This document shows, piece by piece, positions 10,801 through 17,893 of a stretch of DNA of 53,387 nt. Positions within the stretch are counted from its first letter, which is position 1, and the number at the start of each line of letters is the position of its first letter. The position numbers and the translations under genes are program-made. A model generated the notes under the pieces. That model was given only the letters and a program-made list of their open reading frames with translations. It was not told the origin of the DNA and made no database searches. Origin of the DNA: an uncultured Bacteroidales bacterium (GTDB taxonomy: Bacteria; Bacteroidota; Bacteroidia; Bacteroidales; Muribaculaceae); the NCBI GenBank assembly GCA_947175575.1, contig CAMWNG010000006.1, positions 1 through 53,387 on the forward strand. Reading direction: 5' to 3'.

Positions 10801-11016
10801 ATGCCGATGCTCTTTGCCACAGGAGCCGGCGCTGCATCCCGAATCTCTCTCGGTACTGCCGTAGTGTTCGGCATGGCTATCAACGCGGTTGTAGGCACGC
10901 TCTTCGTGCCGAATTTCTGGGAACTGCTTCAGCGTTTCGGCGAAAAATATATCAGTCCCTTCTTCCATTCGGCCAAAGGCTTGTCCGCCGATGACAAAAA
11001 CACCGGCGGCATCTGA
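7855..11016 (+). CDS. RND multidrug efflux pump, HAE1 family (AcrB/MexB-like)
   Basis: 1053 residues, the normal length for this family. It has the hallmark start FFIERPIFAIVIA, twelve predicted membrane helices in two groups (helix 1 then 2-6, helix 7 then 8-12) and two large periplasmic loops. The proton-relay aspartates are in AIVVDDAIVVVE near residue 410 and the relay lysine is in LSAKNAILIVEYA near residue 940, so the pump should be active. It uses the proton gradient to expel hydrophobic compounds, drugs or bile salts. It is the last gene of the operon and is followed at once by a strong terminator. No regulator gene lies nearby. Confidence 0.95.
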   Translation: MFSRFFIERPIFAIVIAVAMVLAGALTFSKLPVAQYPDITPPTVMVMATYPGADATTVAETVGVPIEEQVNGVENMMYMSSSSGSDGSYQLTITFEQGTDLDVATVKVQNRVAQAEPSLPTAVKQQGVTVNSQSSNQILFIALESEDPGRYDALYLTNYAKLNLTDRLARVDGVGDVQAFGGGEYSMRIWLDPAKMRERGLTTSDITAAIQSQNMEVSAGSVGAQPASSDDAFTYTLTTRGRLSDPKEFGDIILKSDGQNILHLSDVARIDLGSETYTQTARVDGGQAALIGISQLPGANALSVAKACQAELEAQRDFLPPGVNYRVLLNTTDFVTASIDELLVTFLETTLLVMLVILIFLQNWRAVVIPMLTIPVSLIATLAVMKWMGFSLNTLTLFGLVLAIAIVVDDAIVVVEDCSRLLDDGTLNPRQAAEKAMMELQGPVIGEVLVLLSVFIPTAMVSGITGQLYKQFALTIAVSTAFSGFNALTFTPAMCALFLRKTKPAKFFLYKWWNKGFGAVLAGYMKVVGQFLKRPAVAIGVYLLITGAAFWGFVKWPTSYIPAEDMGYFISSVQLPTGASLDRTDRIMSDYTDSLLHIPGVKNVMAISGMSFMGGGASSNLGSAFVMLEPWADRKSKDESVSAIIDRTNRIGASMQEPVIFSLNPPAIPGLGMSSGLEMQLLDINSRGPAELRNALDAIIAEADKDPRIASVSSLYEGTVPQYTVKIDRNRAKMQGLTLENIYSTLSAFMGGQYVNDFVEFGRVYQVNIAADAASRNHIHDVLALTVRNAAGDMVPFSTFATVEPSMGAPTVQRYDMYTTAALTATPAKGVSSTEGIQAMEEIVQRAVGENYGYAWTGEAFQETQSGTTVTFVLILAVIVTLLVLAAQYESLTDPIAVIIAMPTAILGTIVGCIFMGQSISIYTQIGIVLLLGLSAKNAILIVEYAMDYRKAGESIRQAALDAGRVRFRPIMMTALAFVFGVMPMLFATGAGAASRISLGTAVVFGMAINAVVGTLFVPNFWELLQRFGEKYISPFFHSAKGLSADDKNTGGI

Positions 11017-11039
11017 CCCCTGCCTGCCGTCACTTATGC

Positions 11040-11067
11040 GCCACGCCTCTCCGGGCGTGGCTTTTTT
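11040..11067 (+). terminator. Rho-independent terminator of the RND operon
   Basis: GCCACGCC / GGCGTGGC stem with a 6-nt loop, followed by six T residues, 24 bp after the pump stop codon. Confidence 0.92.
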
Positions 11068-11131
11068 ACGGCCCGCAACATTCTCATAGCAAGGAGCGTG
11101 ACGCATTGTCAAACCTATGAATCATGTCTAA

Positions 11132-11197
11132 GGCACTTACATCACATAGCCAAATCTCATGTTTTTACACCACATTTGGCTGCGTGATGTAAGTGCC
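11132..11197. repeat. Long palindrome made of two inverted copies of the MITE-type end
   Basis: GGCACTTACATCAC at 11132-11145 pairs perfectly with GTGATGTAAGTGCC at 11184-11197. Further in, AGCCAAAT (11148-11155) pairs with ATTTGGCT (11174-11181). Each arm resembles the end of the element at 11245-11502, so this looks like two element ends joined tip to tip, or a deletion derivative. There is no T-tract, so it is not an obvious terminator. Confidence 0.75.
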
Positions 11198-11244
11198 CCA
11201 AAGACAATCGTACTCATTGTTCAATGACACAACAACGATATATA

Positions 11245-11502
11245 CTTACATCAGGCAGCCAAATCTCATAATTTTAGGCGTATAGGTCAAAATGGGTGCT
11301 AAAATCGCTGTAAGTTCTATGATTATTAATTAATTACATGCGTTCAAAAGCTTTCAGCAATAAAATCATTCAAAATTCAGCTCGCTAATAATCTGAATAA
11401 CAATATTATGCAATTTGGCCATGCCTAAGAAAACCCTTCAAAAAACACCCAAATTGACCCATAAGTCTAATTTTATACCACATTTGGCTGGCTATGGTGA
11501 GC
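11245..11502. mobile_element. MITE-like element with terminal inverted repeats, no transposase
   Basis: The left end (11245-11298) and right end (11446-11502) are imperfect inverted repeats of about 54 nt. They share GGGTG/CACCC at the inner edge, the block TTGACC-ATA-G-CTAA and the exact 9-mer CAGCCAAAT/ATTTGGCTG. The first 32 paired positions agree at about three quarters of sites. The interior of about 150 bp is AT-rich and contains no open frame of note, in contrast to the GC-rich genes around it. No target-site duplication could be fixed by eye because the outermost bases are diverged. Together with the palindrome at 11132 it fills most of the 618-bp gap between the RND and ior operons. 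Confidence 0.55.
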
Positions 11503-11595
11503 AACTGTGCATTATTTCTCCGTTTTGCTTTTTTACGGCAAGATTTTCGCTCTGATTATGTTATAAAACATACCGGCGATTTCCCGGAATTTGTG

Positions 11596-11603
11596 TAACT
11601 TTG
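11596..11603 (+). promoter_or_regulatory. Bacteroidota -7 promoter box for the ior operon
   Basis: TAACTTTG matches TAnnTTTG. It would start transcription near 11610, leaving a leader of about 25 nt before the ATG at 11635. This argues against the GTG at 11623 as the start. No TTG is seen at the -33 distance. Confidence 0.7.
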
Positions 11604-11634
11604 CACAGCGCCACTGCGCTTTGTGTTACCGATC

Positions 11635-13251
11635 ATGAAACTGAAAAAACTACTTTTAGGCGATGAAGCCTTGGCCTTGGGTGCCATAAACGCCGGTCTG
11701 TCCGGTGCCTATGCATATCCCGGCACCCCCTCGACTGAAATTCTTGAGTTTGTACAGCAAAACCCGGTTGCCCGCGAAAGAGCCATCCATTCCCATTGGT
11801 CGTCGAATGAAAAGACTGCCGTCGAGGAAGCGCTCGGCATGTCGTTCTGCGGACGCCGTTCGATGGTGTCCATGAAGCACGTGGGACTTAATGTGGCGGC
11901 TGATCCGTTTGTGAATTCTGCGATGACCGGTGCCAACGGCGGCATGCTCGTTATTTCTGCTGACGATCCTTCGATGCACTCGTCTCAGAACGAGCAGGAC
12001 TCACGTTTTTATGCCTCTTTCGCTCTCCTGCCGGTGCTTGAACCACGGTCTCAGCAGCAGGCTTACGATATGGCCGCATACGGTTTCGCGCTCAGTGAGG
12101 AATACGGCGTTCCGGTCATGGTGCGCATGGTGACCCGTCTGGCTCACTCTCGCGCCAATGTGGAGATCGATTCCGATGCCGCTCCTGAAAACGCGTTGCA
12201 TTATCCTGAACACACAGCCCAATGGGTCCTTATGCCCGGCAATTCCCGCCGCCGCTACCCGCGCCTTATCGAGACTTATAACGCCCTCGCCGAGGCGGGT
12301 GAACATTCGCCTTTCAACACCTTCAGTCCGGGCTCTGACCGACGTATAGGCATACTGGCGTCGGGCATCGCCGCCAACTATGTCGAGGAATGTTTCGACG
12401 GCGCATGTCCCTTCCCGATGGTGGTGATCGGACAGTATCCTCTCCCGGTCGGCATGATCGGACGTCTGGCCGATTCCTGCGACGCCGTGCTGGTGGTCGA
12501 GGAAGGGCAACCGGTTATCGAGAAGGAGCTGCGCGGATTGCTTGACCGCGGAGTTCGCGTCTACGGCAAACTCGATGGCCATCTGCCCCGCACGGGCGAG
12601 CTGACACCCGATTCCGTGGCCGCCTGTCTCGCCTCACTTGTGCATGACGTTGCTCCGGACTTCGCGCTCCCCGCGGCCGTAGAGACCGATAATATGGTTA
12701 TGGCGCGTCCGCCGGCTCTCTGTCAGGGCTGCGGACACCGCGACGTCTATGCGGCTCTCAACGCTGCCTTGGCTCAGTATGAGAATGCCAAGGTATTCGG
12801 CGATATAGGTTGCTACACATTGGGCTGGCTCGCACCCTTCAACGCCATCGACACCGTGGTGGATATGGGCGCCAGCATCACCATGGCCAAAGGCGCCGCC
12901 GATGCGGGGCAGCATCCTGTCGTGGCCGTTATCGGCGACTCGACTTTCACCCATTCGGGAATGACAGGACTCCTTGACGCAGTAAATGAAAACTCGCCTG
13001 TGAGTATCATTATTTCCGACAACCTCACCACAGGCATGACCGGCGGACAAGACTCGCAGGGCACCGGTAAGCTTGAACAGATATGTCTTGGTCTCGGTGT
13101 GAGTCCCGACCATCTGCACACAATCGACTCCTTGCCGCGGACTGTTGCCGAAATGCAGGCTCTTTTCGCTGCGGAGTTAGAATATCAGGGCGTCAGCGTA
13201 ATCATCGCCCGCCGTGAGTGTATCCAGACGGCCCGCCGTCACAAGAAGTAA
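11635..13251 (+). CDS. iorA: Indolepyruvate:ferredoxin oxidoreductase alpha subunit, lacking the ferredoxin domain
   Basis: 538 residues from the ATG at 11635. The N-terminal half is the transketolase-like pyrimidine domain (AYPGTPSTEILEF near residue 25, STEKTAVEEA-like region near 60). The C-terminal half is the thiamine-diphosphate domain with CQGCGHRDVY near 362, GDIGCYTLG near 388 and GDSTFTHSGMTGLLDAVNEN near 435. With IorB it oxidatively decarboxylates aryl-pyruvates (indolepyruvate, phenylpyruvate) to aryl-acetyl-CoA, or runs in reverse. Archaeal IorA has a C-terminal pair of [4Fe-4S] cysteine motifs. Here the protein ends at IIARRECIQTARRHKK and lacks them. It is the first gene of a four-gene operon. 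iorB follows after 211 bp that contain a repeat element. Confidence 0.92.
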   Translation: MKLKKLLLGDEALALGAINAGLSGAYAYPGTPSTEILEFVQQNPVARERAIHSHWSSNEKTAVEEALGMSFCGRRSMVSMKHVGLNVAADPFVNSAMTGANGGMLVISADDPSMHSSQNEQDSRFYASFALLPVLEPRSQQQAYDMAAYGFALSEEYGVPVMVRMVTRLAHSRANVEIDSDAAPENALHYPEHTAQWVLMPGNSRRRYPRLIETYNALAEAGEHSPFNTFSPGSDRRIGILASGIAANYVEECFDGACPFPMVVIGQYPLPVGMIGRLADSCDAVLVVEEGQPVIEKELRGLLDRGVRVYGKLDGHLPRTGELTPDSVAACLASLVHDVAPDFALPAAVETDNMVMARPPALCQGCGHRDVYAALNAALAQYENAKVFGDIGCYTLGWLAPFNAIDTVVDMGASITMAKGAADAGQHPVVAVIGDSTFTHSGMTGLLDAVNENSPVSIIISDNLTTGMTGGQDSQGTGKLEQICLGLGVSPDHLHTIDSLPRTVAEMQALFAAELEYQGVSVIIARRECIQTARRHKK

Positions 13252-13268
13252 TCCTAAATAGCAAATTC

Positions 13269-13462
13269 TAAGTAACTCTTAAAAATTAGCTGATATGAAT
13301 TTGAGCAGGATTGATGCGGGAATTTCTTCGTTGAGAGAAGGAGTGTAGCGAGCTACACGACTGAACGAAAGGAAGAAAGGCTCCATCAAGACAATCAAAG
13401 GCATATCAGCCCGAAGGGTTACAAAAAAAGCCATAATATAAACTAATTTTGAAGAGTTACTT
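13269..13462. repeat. Intergenic inverted-repeat element A with a structured core, between iorA and iorB
   Basis: The element is bounded by imperfect inverted repeats of about 20 nt: AAGTAACTCTTAAAAATTAG at the left and CTAATTTTGAAGAGTTACTT at the right. Its middle holds a core (13337-13369) with the perfect stem GTGTAGC/GCTACAC, enclosed by a second stem TTCGTT/AACGAA and an internal loop GAAGGA / GACTG. A diverged copy of this core lies on the minus strand at 39022-39055. The right arm ends at the iorB start codon, so the element is transcribed with the operon and probably affects iorB translation or message processing. Confidence 0.7.
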
Positions 13463-14077
13463 ATGACAGTCAACATGATACTTGCCGGGGTAGGGGGACA
13501 GGGCATCTTGTCTATCGCTACTGTTCTGGGCCGTGCGGCCTTGGCTCTCGATCTTAATCTCAAACAGGCCGAAGTTCACGGCATGAGCCAGCGCGGAGGC
13601 GATGTGATGTCGTGCCTGCGCCTCAGCGATGCTCCGATCGCGTCCGACCTGATTCCCGCCGGGAAAGTCGACATGATTGTGGCGATGGAACCCATGGAGG
13701 CCATGCGTTATCTGCCGCAACTCAAACCCGGAGGCGTGGTTATAAGTTCTTCGGAAACGGTGGCCAATGTCCCCGGTTATCCCGAACGCGCTGAGTTGTG
13801 TGACAGACTCGTTTCTCTCGCCCGGACGCATGGGCTGGAGTGTGCCGTTTTTGATGCTGAAAGCCTTGCGCGTGAGGTGGCCTCGCCCCGTTCATCAAAC
13901 ATGGTGCTTCTCGGCGCGGCGGCAGCCTGGCTTCAGCTCCCGGAATATCTTGGCATAGCTCCGCAGGAAATCGAGAACGCCGTTGCAGCCGTGTTCGCGC
14001 CCAAGGGCGAAGCTGTGGTAAAGTCTAACATCGAGGCATTCCGCAAAGGATTGGCCGTAGGTAAAGATTCTCTCTGA
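13463..14077 (+). CDS. iorB: Indolepyruvate:ferredoxin oxidoreductase beta subunit
   Basis: 204 residues, the normal length for IorB. It is the gamma-domain type (POR_gamma) with the start motif ILAGVGGQGI at residues 6-15, KQAEVHGMSQRGGDVMSCLR near 35-54 and AMEPMEAMRYLPQLKPGG near 76-93. It completes the thiamine-diphosphate enzyme with IorA. Its ATG lies directly at the right arm of the repeat element, with no room for a separate promoter outside the element. The aminotransferase gene starts 8 bp downstream. Confidence 0.93.
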   Translation: MTVNMILAGVGGQGILSIATVLGRAALALDLNLKQAEVHGMSQRGGDVMSCLRLSDAPIASDLIPAGKVDMIVAMEPMEAMRYLPQLKPGGVVISSSETVANVPGYPERAELCDRLVSLARTHGLECAVFDAESLAREVASPRSSNMVLLGAAAAWLQLPEYLGIAPQEIENAVAAVFAPKGEAVVKSNIEAFRKGLAVGKDSL

Positions 14078-14085
14078 ATTTGAAT

Positions 14086-15402
14086 ATGTATCCCGTATCA
14101 TCTTCTGATCTCGCCGCCGCAATGGCGCGCATGAACATCGACGATATAGCGTCCGCAACAATACGTCAGATTCTGGCGCTTGCCAATATTCTCGAATCGA
14201 CACGCACAGAGCCGTTCGTACACCTCGAGATGGGTAATCCGGGTCTTCCCGCTTCCGAAATTGGTGTGGAGGCCGAACATGAGGCGCATCTGAAAGGAAT
14301 TGCCAACAAATATCCGAACATTGCCGGAGTCAAAGCTCTCAAGGATGCCGGTTCGCGGTTTATGAAGTCGTTCCTTGACATCGAAATTCCCGGACGCTGC
14401 ATTGTGCCTACCGTCGGCTCGATGCAGGGCACGTTCACCCTGATGATGCTTCTCGCTCAGCGTATCCCCGGACGCGACACGGTCCTGTTCCTTGATCCGG
14501 GCTTTCCCGCGCAGCACCATCAGGCCAAATTGCTCGGGATAAACCAACGCTCGATCGACGTGTACGACTGCCGCGGTGCCGCACTTGAGGCCCGGCTCGA
14601 GGAAGCTGTGGCCGACGGTCGTGTCACAGCCCTGCTGTACAGCAATCCAAACAATCCCGCATGGTTCAATTTCACCGACGAGGAATTCCGTATCCTTGCC
14701 CGGGTGGCCGACCGGCACGATCTCGTCATAATGGAGGATCACGCATATCTCGGCATGGATTTCCGCCGCGCTTACGGTACGCCCGGACGCGCTCCGTTCG
14801 TTCCAACCGTCGCACGTTATTCCGACCGTGCCGTACTGCTCGTCTCGGCGTCCAAGATCTTCAGCTATGCCGGACAGCGTATCGCGATTGTGTGCTTCAC
14901 TCCCGGGGTGTTCGACCGTCGATACGACACTTTCGCCGATTTTTACGATATGCCTGCCCTCGGTGACGCCTACGTTTTCGGAGTGCTTTACTGCGCCTCA
15001 TCCGGTACCTGTCATTCCGCCCAGTACGCCATGGCTCGCATGATGGACGCAGCCTGCGACGGTCGGCTCGACTTCGTGGGACAGACACGCGAGTACGGCC
15101 GCCGTGCCGCCCTGGCCAAAAAGGCTTTCACAGATGCCGGATTCCACATCGTTTATGACCGAGACGGCGACGAACCCATCTCCGACGGATTCTTCTTCAC
15201 CGTCGGACGCCATGGCTGGAACGGACCTGAACTTCAGCGCGAACTGATGCGCTACGGCGTCAGCACCATCTCTCTGCCAGCTACAGGCAGTCTGCAGGAA
15301 GGCCTGCGTGTCTGTGTGTCGATGCTGTCAGACGACACTGTGTTCGCTCACCTGCGCGAACGTCTTTCCAAGTTTAACCGGGATTATCCTTTGTCAGAAT
15401 GA
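14086..15402 (+). CDS. PLP-dependent class I/II aminotransferase, probably aromatic
   Basis: 438 residues from the ATG at 14086. A TTG two codons earlier is also in frame. It has fold-type I features: LYSNPNNPAWFNFTDEEF (substrate and cofactor pocket), EDHAYLGMDF with the pyridine-ring aspartate region, and SASKIFSYAGQRIAI, whose lysine should form the aldimine. It ends four bases inside the next gene (ATGA). Lying between iorAB and a CoA-transferase gene, it most likely interconverts aromatic amino acids and the aryl-pyruvates used by IorAB. The substrate is inferred from context, since sequence alone does not fix it. Confidence 0.85.
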   Translation: MYPVSSSDLAAAMARMNIDDIASATIRQILALANILESTRTEPFVHLEMGNPGLPASEIGVEAEHEAHLKGIANKYPNIAGVKALKDAGSRFMKSFLDIEIPGRCIVPTVGSMQGTFTLMMLLAQRIPGRDTVLFLDPGFPAQHHQAKLLGINQRSIDVYDCRGAALEARLEEAVADGRVTALLYSNPNNPAWFNFTDEEFRILARVADRHDLVIMEDHAYLGMDFRRAYGTPGRAPFVPTVARYSDRAVLLVSASKIFSYAGQRIAIVCFTPGVFDRRYDTFADFYDMPALGDAYVFGVLYCASSGTCHSAQYAMARMMDAACDGRLDFVGQTREYGRRAALAKKAFTDAGFHIVYDRDGDEPISDGFFFTVGRHGWNGPELQRELMRYGVSTISLPATGSLQEGLRVCVSMLSDDTVFAHLRERLSKFNRDYPLSE

Positions 15403-16703
15403 ACGTAATGACTGCCGACGAGGCTGTGCGTCTGATTCACAGCGGCGACCACGTTTATATTCAGGGCTCGACCTCCGTGCCCGAGACTCTTGTCGAAGCC
15501 ATGACCCGCCGCGGCCACGAGTTGCGCGATGTCACTCTGTATTCCGGGTTCTCCGTATCGCGCGGACCGGCCCCTTACTGTCGGCCCGAATTTAAGGACT
15601 CATTCCTTGTCGACACCTGTTTCGTGTCAAATAATGTCCGGCAGTGGATCAACGAAGGTTACGGCACCACCACCCCGCGTTTCCTCGGCGAGGTGCCCGC
15701 GCTCATGCGCGACGGCCAATGGCCCGTCGATGTGGCCCTTCTCAACTGCTCGATGCCCGATTCCGAGGGCTTCGTGAGCTTCGGAGTCTCTGCCGATCTT
15801 GCCACAGCCGCCGCACGCAATGCCCGTACAGTCATTGCGCAGCTCAATCCGAATATGCCTTTCAGCTACGGCGATCCGGTCATCCATGTGTCAAAGCTCG
15901 CCGCGGCCGTGATGGTCGACGATCCTTTGGTTGAAGTCCCCACCCCCGAACCTACGGAACGGGAAATTGCCATCGGTAATGCCATCGCCGCGCATATTCC
16001 CGACGGCGCCACACTCCAGATCGGGGTCGGCGGAATACCCAACGCCGTTATCCGCGCCCTGAAAGATCATAAGCACCTCGGCCTCCACACCGAGGCCATG
16101 ACCGACGGCGTACTGCCCCTTATCGAAAAAGGTGTCATAGACAATTCAATGAAACGCGTCTATCCCGGCCGCTCCGTGGCCTGCCTCGCTCTCGGCTCCA
16201 AGGAACTATACCGCCACATGGATTACAATAAGGATATGATTTTCAAGGACGTCGCCTGGACCAACGATCCCTTCATCATCTCCCGCAATCCGCGTGTGAT
16301 GGCCATAAACTCCTGCCTTGAGATCGACCTCACCGGCCAGATTTGCGCCGACTCCATCGGCACACGCCTTTTCTCCGGAATCGGCGGACAGCACGACTTT
16401 GTCTACGGAGCCTCACGCAGCGCCGGCGGAAAATCATTCATCGCCATGACCTCCACCACCAACAAAGGACAGGGCAAGATAAAACCGGTCCTCACTCCCG
16501 GTGCCGGAGTGGTCACCACCCGTTTTCAGGCCAATTATATCGTCACCGAATACGGAGCGGTAAACCTCCTCGGCAAGAACCTCGCCGAGCGCGCCCGGCT
16601 CCTCATCTCCATAGCCAATCCCGCCGACCGTCCCGCCCTCGACGCCGCCGCCCGCGCCCGCTTCGGATACTCCTACACCCGCCTCAACCACACCGGTGTC
16701 TGA
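15399..16703 (+). CDS. Acetyl-CoA hydrolase/transferase family protein
   Basis: 434 residues. It belongs to the family of 4-hydroxybutyrate/succinyl/acetate CoA-transferases. Visible marks are IQGSTSVPETLVEAM near residue 21, LQIGVGGIPNAVIRAL near 205, LHTEAMTDGVLPLIEKG near 228 (containing the likely catalytic glutamate) and EYGAVNLLGKNLAERA near 384. It overlaps the aminotransferase stop codon by ATGA and is the last gene of the operon. In this context it probably moves CoA between aryl-acetyl-CoA and acetate or another acid, taking the place of the phenylacetate-CoA ligase often found beside iorAB. That role is inference. Confidence 0.88.
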   Translation: MNVMTADEAVRLIHSGDHVYIQGSTSVPETLVEAMTRRGHELRDVTLYSGFSVSRGPAPYCRPEFKDSFLVDTCFVSNNVRQWINEGYGTTTPRFLGEVPALMRDGQWPVDVALLNCSMPDSEGFVSFGVSADLATAAARNARTVIAQLNPNMPFSYGDPVIHVSKLAAAVMVDDPLVEVPTPEPTEREIAIGNAIAAHIPDGATLQIGVGGIPNAVIRALKDHKHLGLHTEAMTDGVLPLIEKGVIDNSMKRVYPGRSVACLALGSKELYRHMDYNKDMIFKDVAWTNDPFIISRNPRVMAINSCLEIDLTGQICADSIGTRLFSGIGGQHDFVYGASRSAGGKSFIAMTSTTNKGQGKIKPVLTPGAGVVTTRFQANYIVTEYGAVNLLGKNLAERARLLISIANPADRPALDAAARARFGYSYTRLNHTGV

Positions 16704-16721
16704 TTCAACGAGTTCCTTAAA

Positions 16722-16746
16722 ATATATAACACAAAGTATTATATAT
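16722..16746. terminator. AT-rich hairpin between convergent genes
   Basis: ATATATAA (16722-16729) pairs with TTATATAT (16739-16746) around a 9-nt loop, between the CoA-transferase gene and the convergent DUF1016 gene. It is weak because it has no G-C pairs, and the T-run on the plus strand (GACTTTTTATG) is 6 nt further on. Confidence 0.35.
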
Positions 16747-16769
16747 AGCGGACTTTTTATGCAACAGGT

Positions 16770-17840
16770 TCAAGAGAAATCATCCATATGTTGAAGATAG
16801 AATAAGGCCTTTTGGGCTTCAATTTCTTGTCTTAGTTCTTGTTCGGAAGGCAGCAGAATCAGATATTTTGATGCAAAAAGTTGATTGTTTCCGTTGAGGA
16901 CGGAATATTTTGCAACATCCTGATCTGTCTCGGAGCAAAGGACAATCCCTAACGTAGGATTGTCACCTTCTGTACGTTTCAGGTCATCGTACATTCTCAC
17001 ATACATATCCATCTGACCGACATCCTGATGTGTTATTTTGTTGGTTTTAAGATCGATCAGGACAAAACATTTCAAGATATAGTTGTAGAAAACCAGATCG
17101 ATGTAGTAATCATCGGTCTCCGTTACTATATGTTGCTGACGCTCTACAAATGCAAACCCTTTACCCAGTTCCATTATAAAATGCTGTAAATGGGTGATCA
17201 ATGCAGTCTCAAGTTCCCTTTCAGTATATTTCTGATCTTGTGAAATGCCGAGAAATTCCGTTACATATGGTGATTTAAGAAACATCGCAGGGGAAAGCTT
17301 ATTATATTCCCTGTTTGAAGTTTTATGCTCCATCTCGGTCTTTACTGCTTCAGGGTCTGAAGAAGCAAGCAGTCGATGATAATATTGGGTTGAGACATTG
17401 CGGTCGAGTGTTCTGGATGACCACATTTGAGAAGAAGCCTCGGCAAGATACCATTCCCGTGCTGTTTTATCAGATACACGTAAAAGGATACGTATATGCG
17501 TCCAAGTCAGATTTGGAACGCGTGCGTTCCAAATTGTCCAATCGGGGAAAAGAATATAAAACTGTCTGTAATTTTGAAGATTTCGAGGACTGAAGCCTTT
17601 ACCTAATTCGATAGTAAGGCGTTTGGAAAGTTCTTTCAAAGAAGCGGCTCCATATTCCGCTCGCATTTTACCGCCTTGTTCTTCCAATACAATCCGCTCG
17701 CCTATTTTCCAATAAGCGTTTACCATAGCCGTATTTATAGCAGTAGCAGTTTGACTACGAGCGTTATAAAGGATATTTCGGATATCTCTAATAAGATTTT
17801 CTGAGGCATTATTCCTTTCAAATTTTTCTTTCTTGTCCAT
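16770..17840 (-). CDS. DUF1016/YhcG-family PD-(D/E)XK nuclease-domain protein
   Basis: 356 residues. The N-terminal DUF1016_N part (residues 15-165) has the family phrases AYWKIGERIV, LSKRLTIELGKGFSPRNLQ and RVPNLTWTHIRILLRV. The C-terminal part is the YhcG-type PD-(D/E)XK fold: FAFVERQQHIV, then DDYYIDLVFYN and VLIDLKTNKITHQDVGQM, where the aspartate and the D-x-K pair mark the active site. Such proteins are thought to act on DNA, often near restriction or mobile genes, but the role is not settled. It stands alone, is clearly more AT-rich than its neighbours and uses different codons, so recent transfer is likely. It faces away from the XRE regulator gene and is convergent with the ior operon. 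Confidence 0.9.
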   Translation of the reverse strand: MDKKEKFERNNASENLIRDIRNILYNARSQTATAINTAMVNAYWKIGERIVLEEQGGKMRAEYGAASLKELSKRLTIELGKGFSPRNLQNYRQFYILFPDWTIWNARVPNLTWTHIRILLRVSDKTAREWYLAEASSQMWSSRTLDRNVSTQYYHRLLASSDPEAVKTEMEHKTSNREYNKLSPAMFLKSPYVTEFLGISQDQKYTERELETALITHLQHFIMELGKGFAFVERQQHIVTETDDYYIDLVFYNYILKCFVLIDLKTNKITHQDVGQMDMYVRMYDDLKRTEGDNPTLGIVLCSETDQDVAKYSVLNGNNQLFASKYLILLPSEQELRQEIEAQKALFYLQHMDDFS

Positions 17841-17854
17841 GACTATGGTTGATA

Positions 17855-17867
17855 TTTACTAAGTAAA
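17855..17867. promoter_or_regulatory. Short palindrome in the leader of the DUF1016 gene, possible operator
   Basis: TTTACTAAGTAAA is a perfect 6+1+6 palindrome between the -7 box (17886-17893) and the start codon at 17840. Its position would suit a repressor, but no binding protein is known. The XRE regulator on the other side of the gap is one candidate. Confidence 0.3.
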
Positions 17868-17885
17868 GTAAATTGTGTTTGGTTG

Positions 17886-17893
17886 CAAATTTA
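17886..17893 (-). promoter_or_regulatory. Bacteroidota -7 promoter box for the DUF1016 gene
   Basis: Read on the minus strand this is TAAATTTG, matching TAnnTTTG, 46 nt upstream of the start codon. No -33 TTG is evident. The gap 17841-18146 holds this box, the palindrome at 17855 and the XRE promoter. Nothing else was recognised in it. Confidence 0.5.

Noticed and set aside
13295-13348. 17-codon frame over element A (MNLSRIDAGISSLREGV), continuing past a TAG to 13441
   Set aside because: The matching region of element B is out of frame and full of stop codons, while the helix is kept by compensatory change, so conservation is structural and not coding.
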